In this document: piece after piece, positions 1 through 11,892 of the stretch
Numbering within the stretch: the stretch's first letter is position 1
Layout of the letters: each line of letters opens with the position of its first letter
Source of the DNA: Parelaphostrongylus tenuis
Taxonomy: Eukaryota > Nematoda > Chromadorea > Rhabditida > Metastrongylidae
Direction: 5' to 3'
NCBI GenBank assembly: GCA_019055375.1
Contig: JAHQIW010007221.1
Coordinates: 33,050-97,049, forward strand
Length of the DNA stretch: 64,000 nucleotides
The notes under the pieces: model-generated
The model's input: the letters and a program-made list of their open reading frames with translations, nothing else
What the model was told of the DNA's origin: nothing
The model's database searches: none
Position numbers and translations under genes: made by a program

Positions 1-614
1 TGGATCGACGGAGTATATCGCGTCTATACGGTGGATGTGGTACTGTGGTTCAGCCCACTTTCTCCAGAATGCGTCGAGTCGATTTTCCAGTGTGTGATCG
101 AACTTTCTCTGGAGAAGGACAACACGGAGTCTTTTTGACGCTTCTCTTGCAGTGCTGCGGCTAATTTTTAGAGTCACTCTCTGCAGACGCCGACATTATT
201 GCTTACCTGTTGTTGAGCAGTTCCGAAAATAGTAGGCCTTGTCAATTCCAGAAGACCGAAAGCATAATCTTTCGAGCATGGAAATGAGTTTATGCTTAGC
301 TGACGGGTATTTGCTACGAAGGAGTGAGCGTGGCCTATGTTCATCTGGTAGAAGACTGAGAATTTATCTCCACTTATAATCAACTGAGGAAAGTCTTGCT
401 TGTGCGGTCGCAGCAGAATTTCGGAAATGGCGTGTAGCACGGTCGTGGTCGCTTTATGCATGAGGTATCCATCAAGACATCACTTTGCAGTAGCTCATCA
501 TTTTGATAATGAGCGATGGTGCTATTGTAGCATCGGAGTGTCCGGCTGAAGCTACTAGAACATTCTCCACCATACCGCAACCTTTTGCCGCAAATCCGAT
601 TTGAAAGAGAAAAA
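1..614 (-). CDS. Partial unidentified gene, 3' side cut by the window edge
   Basis: I do not recognise this gene. Three open, codon-like blocks follow each other on the minus strand. Block 1 (614-484) lies after a ttaatcag acceptor and contains GFAAKGCGMVENVLVASAG. Block 2 (about 461-207) contains ISEILLRPHKQDFPQLIISG and later LLELTRPTIFGTAQQQ, and ends at a perfect donor CAG|gtaagc. Block 3 (about 180-1) contains ASKRLRVVLLQRKFDHTLEN and runs open to base 1. The blocks do not join in frame with introns of normal length. Blocks 2 and 3 join only through a 26-base intron or a one-base indel, and blocks 1 and 2 also differ in frame. It is either a host gene with indel errors or tiny introns, or a decaying copy. 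It lies in the same orientation as, and downstream of, the P5CS gene. Confidence 0.5.
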
Positions 615-867
615 CTGATTAAAGCAAAAGTGCTAAAGAGATTATGGGCAATCAATTTTTACCGACTTCTCAATTTTGTAGCGCACAGCAATGTTAGAAC
701 TCATTTCAAATCATGCACTTCGAGCCATAACAAGTCCTTTCGACCAAACATTTGCATATTTCTAACACTATTTACGTATCGACACTTCATAAGGGTGACT
801 GTCGCTGCCGCAAAAGCAGCACACAGTCGCCATGTAGTTTTCTACCATCATAGTAATGATGACAAGC
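615..867. other. Non-coding stretch, probable intron of the left-edge gene
   Basis: I see no coding block or repeat here. A polypyrimidine tract and acceptor for the first block of the left-edge gene sit at its lower end, so it is probably intronic. Confidence 0.3.
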
Positions 868-1145
868 GTATGTAGCACAATGGTTAGAGATGCTCTGCGT
901 GGCACACAAGGCAATGCTTCAATCCCCCGTTTATGGCTCACCAAGCCTTCCATCTCGTCAGGGTCGGTGAGTCGCTATGAGACTTGTCTAGGAGGTCAAG
1001 TGGCATTGACTTTATACATCGGTAGACTACCACCAGTCATTGTAAAGGCTGTATATGCATTCAACCACCTCGAGGCTTGAAAATTGAAGACGTATAAATG
1101 GCCCATCACTCTGGGATTGAGCAAAAGCGAGAGTTCCAGTTTTCA
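868..1145 (+). repeat. tRNA-derived SINE, diverged copy
   Basis: The head is tRNA-like: a box A-like stretch (tagcacaatggttag, near 873) and a box B-like stretch (gcttcaatccc, near 915). The body then matches the copy at 5797-6096: caccaagcc, gggtcggt, gacttgtct, agtcattgtaaaggc, and a closing gggattgagc. The internal Pol III promoter and shared body mark it as a SINE. It is more diverged than the 5797 copy and I found no target duplication. Confidence 0.75.
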
Positions 1146-1716
1146 TCTTATTTGTAATAGTAGTGATCACCCGCCAGCTCAGCCGGGTTGAGGCTCGAAA
1201 TTCTAACAGCGAAATCCTATGGAAATTATTCAGTCGAGCTAGATGAGCTTACATGGCTTGCTAGACATCTTAGTAATCATGTTTACTTCTTATTTTCTCG
1301 TCATGTGTCATGTTTCGTTGCATTTTCTCATTGTAGCTCATCCAATCAATGTAATCGCAAACCTGAGCTACTAGTAGTTCAATACGCAAAGGAAATTATC
1401 GAATACTTCGACAGTTAAACTTGCGTTACAGTAATTACAACACTGATATTGGAAGCAGCTGAAACTTTTCTCCTTCAGATGAATTTGAATGGCCTCCAAA
1501 ACCTGTTTCGTAAGATATTAAATATAACATTCTGTTCCATATATGTTGTGTCGTGATTTTGGACTAAATATGCTCAAATGAGGTTATAATTTATTCAGAT
1601 GTAATGCTTTAAGATGAATGCAGTAAAGGTCAGTCGAAGTTATCTTTCAATTAATGTCACAGTATTATTATGCTGGCTCAATCACCGCAGAGTATTGATC
1701 TGCAATAAGTTTGTCT
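1146..1716. other. Intergenic stretch downstream of P5CS
   Basis: A 76-codon plus-strand reading frame (1188-1418) has no splice context or recognisable similarity and is treated as chance. The lower part is the 3' untranslated region of the P5CS gene. Confidence 0.3.
1590..1595 (-). terminator. Polyadenylation signal AATAAA of P5CS
   Basis: On the minus strand AATAAA lies about 120 bases after the TGA stop at 1719-1717. That spacing suits a nematode 3' untranslated region, and I saw no better signal closer to the stop. Confidence 0.5.
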
Positions 1717-4700
1717 TCATGCACATTTCTGGATCACGTCCAGGGTTCTGTACACTTCCGCTGGATTCATAATTTCGTGGAGATACCGATAGCGACCGTT
1801 CTAAAGCCAACAATCACTAGTAATGGACACTTTATGAATTATTCGCTGATATAAATAGATTAGATGTTGCGCAATGTGCTTTCAATAACATTATGTGGCT
1901 ACCTACCGGTTTGAAATCGTGTACCGTATGACCATTACCACGTAAGACCCATTTGGTCGTAAGTAATCCTTCAACACCAACCGGACCACGGGCATGTATT
2001 CTTCCAGTTGAAATACCTACTTCAGCACCTGAATCAAATGTATAAGTACCATAAAATAGTGCTATCATATACAGTAACTCACCCAGTCCAAATCTGTAGC
2101 CGTCGGAGAAACGAGTTGAGGCATTGTGAAAGGTACATGCACTGTCCACATGTTTGATAAAGTGCTCAGCAGTGATTTCTTGAATGTTACGAAAAAAAAA
2201 CTGGCATTTAATATTTTATATCATCCATTCAATCGCTTTTAACCAAATAACATATTTATAGCTGTAATTTACTATTATCACTATTGTTTTTATCATATCG
2301 TTATTATAGGTAGTCGAATACTTGGAAAAATATTTACGTTCTGAAGTATTGCATTTGCTAAATGCTGAAATTTGTTGAGTGAAACTAGCCGATGAGCTGC
2401 AAAGCAGCGCCTTTTGGACTTTATAGTTTTTTCCTTGGAATATTCGAAATACTTGGAACATTCAGAAACGTGTACCGTTAATAGTGACGATACTATCGGT
2501 ATGTCCAGATCCATAACGTAGAATATGTGCTATGGCCTCATCAACATTATCTACAACCTAAATCACTCAGTAAGAAAGGCATCTATTGATTGAAGTTTAT
2601 TGAAAATAAAAGAAAAAATGCTAAAATATTGTGGCGCAAAATGGGTTATCGCTCTGCATGAGAGATTTGATAACTATACCTATCTGAAATATCTGGATGT
2701 TATATAAATCAAATAGTCGACTATTGGTCACTGCAATATCTGGGAATTTTATCACCTGGCATGCGGTAATTCTGTAAATAATTCGAAGCGATTTCTTTAT
2801 GTGTAGGGGATATATCACCCTACGAAGGATTGCCTGAATAGAAACGCATCGTGCTACTGATGAGCCTGCAAGGCCGAAACACGTGTCTAGCACTTTATAA
2901 GTGCTATAAGAGACCTCATGAAAAGCTCAAGATATGTTATCAAATCATAGCAAATAGTATTGAGTGATATGCAAAAATGTGGATCTCGGACTGGATTCGA
3001 TCACATCTCACATCTTCCAGGGGCACGTGCTAAGCATTAGCAATAATGAGGCTCCCATTTTATCTCTCTCAGAGATTTCACAGCATTCGTGCTCGATTTA
3101 AGATCCTTGTATTCAAGTTGCTTATGAACGGAATCCACTATGGAGATTAAGACGATCTTGTTTTTTGCTCGAATGGATAAGAGCCTCACTGGCGCGAGTA
3201 CAAGTTCAAGCACGATTTAAAATACTCTTTTCTTCGTAGTTTATTTAGAAAGTTCAGTCAAAGAAATCAACCTCCAGTGTGCACTCCAGGCATCCGTATT
3301 CGAATTTGAGGCTTTCAACAGGTGGTGGACCAAATTTCAGCATTGACTGGAGCTTTGGACCTGCATGTACTTTTACACCTTCCGTCTGAAAACCATGTAG
3401 ATCCAGTGAGAACAAAGCATTTACAGAATTCTTACACTCTCGACATTTCAAGAAGTTGAGTTCTTCATCATTCAGGAATTTAGCACTGAACTAACGATGT
3501 GATCATGCGATATCAAGATTATCACATTTTAAAAACAAAATTACCCACACAAGGAACAATAAGCAAAAGTATTGAGGACACGTCCTGTGTCTAAAACATT
3601 AAATGGTAACAAATGGTGAAGAACGAGCAATCGCGAATCAAGATGACCACAATGTCACATAAAGTTTGTTGTATCTTTCTTGCTCGATCGGTGAGCTAAT
3701 CGTAGACATGGCTGCCGCGCAGGAGTTATTGTTTCTTGTACAAATTCTAGCTGAATAGCGACAAACTTTTGTCCGATTCACGAAACATGTGGCTGCCTAC
3801 TTTTATGTTGCCGGACAGAGAAATTTGGAGAGATCAGTTCTGTTAGATAACAACTGTCTAGTAGACCAATAGTAAGCATTTAAAAACTTGAATCTCAAAA
3901 AATCAAAAGCTGTACTTGTTTTTAGAAAAGCCTAAGGCGTTGTAGCACTGAAAAAATTATGTTTTACACGCGCAGCGCATTACCACGCATATATTTATCT
4001 GGACAAAGCTCTTCCTTCAAACTACTGCTAACGATTAGATAGCGGAAATCTCAGAAATTGCAGAAAACGTACTTTTTTCTAGAAAAGTTTTCTCACAACG
4101 CTGTTACTGGAAAGATAGAATTGTGTTGCACACTCGTTATGCTTTACGCGTGCATTTTTTGCAGGATAAAGCTCCTCTCTCAGACGACAGCATGATTCTA
4201 GTACTTCTAACTTGTAAGCAGGAATTGTGATGTCGTGTGTCACACTTGTCGCCATTATCGTGAGAAATTTTGTCACTTAAGTAAAAAAAATTTCCTTGCT
4301 GCATAGACATTTTTAGGTGTCCTAGTGAAGAATTTGTAAAAAAAAAAACCTCTGCCCTATCGTTTTTTGGAGTTAGATTTTTTTCATTTTATCTCACTAA
4401 ATAAATCTCGATAGTCTAAGCCCAAGCAACTTGAGCCTATGGCCTATGCACAAAAACACTTGAGCGTGTAAAGTAAATCTTGGAGTCTCACAGGCATATG
4501 CTCTATCTAGAGTTTTTTCAAAGCGGGGAAAAATTATAAATTCAGTCACAAAAATCATGAGACACTTGTGAATTGCATAGGAAAGTCTATAATCCACCCC
4601 ATCGATACGCACCCACTCCCACACCCTGGCTAATTGGCAGTACGCGGTATTTGAAACCAGCATTATTTTCCTTACTGTGGTACAGTAAAAAGGTTCTCTC

Positions 4701-7700
4701 AGAAAATAAGCGGTTTTGAAAATGTCGAGATCTACCCTATTAAATGATCAATATTATCTTGAGGGAAGAGCTCTGTTCTGCGATAAATAGGCTTGAGTGA
4801 AATACAAAGCTATTTTCTTTGTTGCAGCACTATGAAAATTTTTTTCTAACTTTTAATTCTTGAAAACTCCAAGATTTATGCTGTCGAATGACTATTCGTA
4901 GTCCTAATAAGAACTCTGTCTAGCGAAATATAGGCGGGACAATGCGCAACGCTTGGGAAGACAATTTTATCACCACTGCTACATAGGCGCAAAAGATACA
5001 TTTTGAAAAGCAGATACATCTCTGAAATTCCGAAGAGTTAAACTTTTGATTGATCACTGAAAGTTTAATGAGAATCTTTTGTCCACCGAAAATTCATACA
5101 TATAGACATACTATATACTCGTACATACTCAAACGCATTCATACATACATACATACATGCGCGCATATATATATATATATATACACGCAAACTTGAAAAC
5201 TACATACTTTTAGCATGCCGCAGAGTTGGTCAAAGAAAGCCGTACTGATAAGATCCTTATGAATGAGAATTGTTTCGGCAGCGTTGCAAGCTGCAGGGTA
5301 TTCACATTTGGAATCCCGTACAATATTCACAGCCATCTGAAATATATTCTTACAGGAAACAAAAAACGCTGAGAAATGTACCAAAGCAGCATTTATTCCC
5401 AGTTCTATGCAGGTAAAAACATGAGAACATTAGGAGATCACCTTAGCTATCCTGTTAAACGACTGCAACTTTTTTCATGCATAAAAACAACATACTTGCT
5501 CATCTAGTTCTTTGTCTAAGTAGACATGACAAATTCCTTCAGCATGTCCTAGTACAGGAATCCCCTTGCTCTGTTCTTGCATTTTTCGTACCAACTCTGA
5601 TGATCCACGTGGTATTACCAGATCAATGAGATCCTTGAAAAATTTTTCAGCCTATTGAGCAATTTTCTTTGAAGTGCTATTCCATGAAATGAATGTAATT
5701 TCAGCAGCTTTATGCAGCGTTTCAATAAATGAATCATGCCCAAAAACCTTATATGCTAAGTAATGAATGACATTTTTACTAATGTAAATATTGAACAGAG
5801 CGCATGTGGCGCAGTGATTAGAGGTGCTCTGCGTCGCACACGAGGTCAATGGTTCGATCTCGCGCTCATGGCCCACCAAGCCATCCATCCCTCCGGGGTC
5901 GGTAAATTGGTAGACAGGTCTCGGACTTGTCTGGGAGGATAAGCAGCACTGACTCGGTTCAGCGGGAGGCCACCGCGAGTCATTGTAAAGGCCAGATATG
6001 CATTCAATCACCTCAAACGAAGTTAAAAATTGAAGTCGAATGCATGGCGCATCCCTCAGGGATTGATCAACGCCGAGAGCTTTATCCTTTATCCTTAAAT
6101 ATTGAACTTTTAATAGTTTTTTCAAATGTATGCTACCATGACCGCTATTGGAAGAGTTGTTGAAAGCAAACGAGTTTCAGCTGAAGTGATGTTAATATCT
6201 CTCACTATACTCTACAAGTATTTTTATATCGTCACACGCATAACACTGTTGCGACGTTGCAATTACGTATCCAAGCACTTCGAGTGAAATGTCAAACTCT
6301 CTAACCCACGCGGCAGTTGAAGCAAGTTTCATTCACACTCAAGGAGCGTCCAACCACTATACCGCTTAGGTCACTGTTGTGCTACCACTCCTTGCCTGAT
6401 TTAACTTATCGAAGCTCTCAGCATGTCATAATATTAACCAATGGTGGAATTAAACCGAAACGTACGACCTTAAGTTGAAGTAAATCTGCGACATCCTCAC
6501 GACTTCGTACCAGCGTCACCGCATCTCGCGTGTCGTATCCGTGTACACCAAGAGCTTCCTGATATTCAGTCATTTTTCAAGGTTTCGCAAAATCTCAATC
6601 AATGTTATCTATCGCCGAGAAGTGGTTACCTACCTGAACAATACTGTGCAACATTCTATTACTTTCTTCGGCTTCCTTTCCTCCTTTGAGAAGCAGAGAG
6701 TTAGCTGATGCTATAGCAAGTGCAGCAACCAGAAAATTTTGTAGAATTACAATTTAGTTTAGTTTACAGCTGTCAAATGAATTTCTTCTTCAATCTACGG
6801 GTAAATATACTCATAAGGCTGATAAGACCTAATATTGGGGATGATTATAACAATAACGCAGAACTTTTTACAAAATGGCTATCATCTTCAATGCAGATTC
6901 GAATTTGGCTTTTCCCATGAGCAGGCGTCGAGAATTATCAGTATGTTATATGAACCTTTGCAAAAAATTCATCGAGATAAGTAAAATAGAACAAGTTATA
7001 TCAGGCTGCCTAGATTAACCTTACTGATGCAAATAATCTATAAATTCTTGGAATAAAAAAAGCGAAAGCGATGAGTCATTTGCTATGAAGAAGGCAAAAA
7101 AAAATACCTGAGGCAAGCAATCGGGACGTGACTCGAAGATAACCAATAACGTACCGATTGGCACACTAACTTGCTCAAGGACAAGTTCGTCGCTTACCTT
7201 TATCTGAAACACAGAGATGAATGTCGCAGGACAATTCTCACTATTGCGCTTGTGTTCGAAATTATGAGGGCCTCCACCTCATTGGCATACTACCTTATTT
7301 TGGCCTTTGGATAATACTGGCTATGAAGCAGCTATGTACAGCAGAGGCTCTTCACCTGCCAGTTGGACCTCCGGTATTTTCACTAGGAAACTCCGCTAGG
7401 ACTAAACCCATGCTAAAAACAAGTTAACTGAGCTCTCCTCAGATATAAAGAGTTGAAAAAATTGCCTTACAGGAAGGCCACCACCAACTGTTTGACTTGA
7501 GCTACATTAAGCAACGACCCCCGGCGCATAACAAGAGCAGATTGAGAATTCAATGACATAACTTTCGTTTCGAGTGTTTTCTTGAGACCACAGCTCAAAA
7601 TTCAATATGTCTTGCAATCATTTTTGAGCCACGCATGTCAGTGGTCTGTCAAACAGGGCTGACTTATAGAGTCCGATATACCGAGTTTTTCACTGGACAT

Positions 7701-10700
7701 AGAGTGTAAAGCGTTCGTCGTCGCTAACTCTTAGTGTGGGGACTGGAGCACCCACAGAGATTAGCAAAAGACGAGAAAGGTTAACTGCCCGACTGACTAG
7801 ATCGCAAGATCGAAACACATGTATCGGGCCCTGTTTGACAGACCACTGACATGCGTGGCTCAAAAATGATTGCAATTCAATGACATATGTTCAAAATAAT
7901 CACTGGTTAGCAAAATTATATTTGATCTGGATGCGATGAAGAAATTAGCTGCAGGTAGGACTTTTCAAATGGAACTCCAACAATTGGCGCTTTTCAAAAT
8001 TTCCCAGTGAACCCTCATTCTTTCAATCAGTACAAGTAACACGACCTTTCTATGGCATCGCCCAATGAGAGTTTCTGCTGATTCGGCAATGGTATTCAAT
8101 CCATTATAGAGGTCCATAATCTTCTCCTTGGTCATCTTCAAGCGATTCAGAAGCTGAGGCTCCAGACCTTTAACACTAACCATAATTGTACGAATAATAT
8201 CAAAATGATTACAGGAATGGTGTGGTACGAGCAAGATCAGAATATCCGGTGATCTTACGATTAGTTCTCAGGAACTCATATACTATCCAATACAACTCCC
8301 AGGCACCTACTTTGCCTTTCTTTCAGTTCATTCTTACTGTATTAGTGCTATAAGTATTCAGCTGTCAGCGAGGATGATCTGAGACCACATATCGGCATTG
8401 TATTAGGTTGAACCTGCTGTTGAAATCACTGTATTAACTTCTGTTCATTGCCTTCTATACTTTCTTCTGGCAGGATAAAAAATCAAACTATTTCATGATT
8501 CTTTCTAGCTGCAAGAACAACCGCTCTCCTTCCAATGCCGTTATGAGCAATTTTCAGTACTTAGGACCAATTCATAGTCCTTACTGTACGTTCACGGAAC
8601 AGACATATCTATACCAAGACATGAAATCGATATATTTCAGATGATTTCCTAGTTATTTGTGATATAGTGGTTAATTATTTTGCTTATTCTGTATTTGTTA
8701 CTCTATATGAGAAGAAAATCTTACCACTGTTTCTGGCACTATTGACGTCTAAACGGTTCGCCTCCATGATCTCATTTTCTCTCTGAACCAGAAGTCCGGC
8801 TAAATGTCGAACGATCGAAGCTCGCTCGGTATTGTTAAGAGAGGCCAAATGACGACCAGCGTCACGACCTAAACTTTCAGCCTATTATTATTGTACATGG
8901 AGCATGAAAGGCATAACAGCCACATTTGATGGCGACTTCTTCCACTGGTGGTCCTTCGTAGCGCAGTGTTCGACAAAGCATCGTACCAATCTTCTTGCCT
9001 TTTACCACATCTGTTATGGAGTTCTGTGTTAAACCGTTTGTAATCACAGTCGTCACCCCGTTTTCCAATGCTTTTACGCTAGCGTTCACCTAAAATCACA
9101 AGCAAGAAATCTATTTTTTTTTTACCTTTTAGCTAGATGCATCTGAAAGAAAAATGTCACCACTTGGTTTCGCATGCCTAAAATACCGTTTATGTTTTGT
9201 ATCAAAATGGAATCAAGATTCATGCTGACCAATAGTCTAATGAATTATTATGAAGTTTTTATAAATGACATTTTTCATGAGAAGTTTCTCATACTATTAT
9301 CAGACTGTAACGTTTGAGCAGCCGAAACGTTGTCTTAAAATCACTTCATGGATGAAAGGCGAGAAAAAATCATTGTCTCAAGCTAATTTTCTCTCTTTCA
9401 CTATCATGGTATTACCGTTATTGATCTCTTCAATTCTGTAACTTCTCAAAATTATTCTTCTACGCATGAGATATTGTCGATACTACGTAAGTCATGCTAA
9501 CAGAGCACTGGAGCGAATACTCCAATTACTTCTTGGAAAGCCTAGAGGATACCTAAAAGAGCACAATCTTTGATACTCCGATGCTACTAGAGTGTCGCAA
9601 AAGTGTCGAAATCCGCAGTAATGAAAGGTGGTGATAAATGAAAGAAACAGCAAATCTACCATTGGTGATCGTTAAGAAAAAGAAGCCTACGCAAATTTCT
9701 GATTTTTTTTTTGTTTCTGATAAACTACTGATATGTTTCATTTCATTAGAATGCTCACCTTCCTCAAAAAAATGCATATTTACAAGCAAGAGAATTGAGT
9801 GGTGAGAAAAACCTTGACTTGAGAAGAGAGTTGAACCCGATGTATTTAAAACGTCACAAAGCTGCGAAAAACCAGTAAAACATCAGAAATCTTGAGTATT
9901 ACAAATGCTTATTTATGCTCATTCAATCCGTGTTTCATTCATATCTGAGGCGCGCGCTACCGCTATACCACCGAGAACCGTTTCTCCACCACTCATTCCT
10001 CAATGTTTCTATCATAGCTATCAGCAACCAACCTTTCAAAGGTTTGGTCTCGTAAGCAACATCGCTTTATGAATCCGGTTAAGCTGATGGACATTGTGAT
10101 ATGTGATACTCAAGATTTTTAATGTTTTATTTCTTTTCCGCAGATTTATGTTTCCAATGCACCCAAGAGACCACTCACTTCTCTTCGATGTATTTAAAAT
10201 GTCACAAAGCTGCGAAAAAGCAGTAAAACATTAGAAATCTTGAGTATTACAAATGCTTATTTGTACGTACATTCTAAATCACGTATTATTTACTACCTTG
10301 CTTTCCATGCCACCTGTTCCAAATTTACTGTTTGCTCCAAATACAACATGAGAACTTTCAGAAGGCACAAACGTGTGGAGCAGGCGAGAGCCATCCATAC
10401 CGGGAGGACCTTTAAAAGTGCTCTCCCACCCATCAAGTGGTACAAATTTTGTGACAATCAATGAAATCATACCTGTATATACACCGTTTACGTTTGAGAG
10501 AATTATAAGTAGTTCGGCTTCAATCTCTGATGAAAGTCGTGCAGCTAATAGATCGTTGTCGGAGATATGCTTCAATGAAGTGCTATTGTTATTACCCTTT
10601 TGAACTTTTTGACCGTCTGATTACTTGTGGCAATATAATGATGATTTGTTGACCTATATTATGCGGTATGTACCATAAAAATACCATATCACACGTGTTC

Positions 10701-11843
10701 GAGATGTTCACTACAATGTAAGATTTCATTCCAATGCTCTCCAGAAGTAATTTACAAAAAATTCCACTTCGACAAGTGCATGGACTGCAAATTTGACTAG
10801 CAGTTGAACATTATTTCATTTTTATCACGATAATGACTCATGGTCAATGTATGGCATGTGCGTATCTATAAGCAGGATTATTAGGCCGAAGAAACAGTTT
10901 CTTAACACATGCTGAAAATACAAAGTTTGTACATAAATTCAATTAGAAGCAATAATAACTATTTTTCAAAATAAGGCCCATCATAATCCACGATCTTCTG
11001 CAAACGATCTACAAGCTGCCGGACCTGCTCGAAATCGCCATTACCTTGGCTTCGAACCAAATACTCCTGACATGCCTATTCAACTTTATCAGATGTCTCG
11101 AATCGGCGTCCACACAGGGAATGATCCACTGACTGGAAGCGTAGGGCATAATAGGACGGCGCAGCCTCTGGATTGTAGGATAGGTGAGACAAGAGCTCAA
11201 CTCTCTCCAATTCTTCAAAATTAGTCTTAGCTGAGTGCAGTGTGAAGTTTGGCATTGTCTTGCTAAGGCAGCGCGCTTTCGACGAATCAATGTCGGGTAC
11301 TTTTCCTTCAACGCATTATAGACTCGTTCCAGCTGCTCGCAGTAGAGTTTGAAATTGATCGACGCTAAGTTGTGTTGCCAGTTCAGCTGCAGATCTCCAA
11401 CGTCCAACTTCATCGGCCTGAAGGAACGTGCCTGGACTCTGAAACTAAGATCACCACTTCAAAACGTCTGTATCACATTGTAACAGTCACATGGCTCACT
11501 GTTGCTTCATCTTTGACAGCACACATCTCCATCGCAGCATCTTTTGTTGAAAGTTGTCGCCTCGAGCATTAGCGTATCAAAACTCGAAGCTCAATTCTTT
11601 CCATCGTCTTCATTCCATATCCGTGGAGTAGGTCAAAATTTAATGCACTATAGCTAGCGTCGCCGTGGGAGTTTCTTATGGGAATATCGTAAGTGGGTTG
11701 AAAGGATGACGATATGTCTTGGAATTTTGCGCACTTGGAACGCAAGCATCATTATTACCGTAGATGCATAAAGTAGCACACATTCACTGCACATACACAC
11801 ATCACGCACACATCGCACGCTCGTGACACATGCGCTCAATACA

Positions 11844-11892
<49 letters not shown>

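Noticed and set aside
11779..11848. A CRISPR-like array of short repeats (acacatc/cacac)
   Set aside because: This is CA-rich simple sequence next to a TA microsatellite in a eukaryotic intron, with no spacers.
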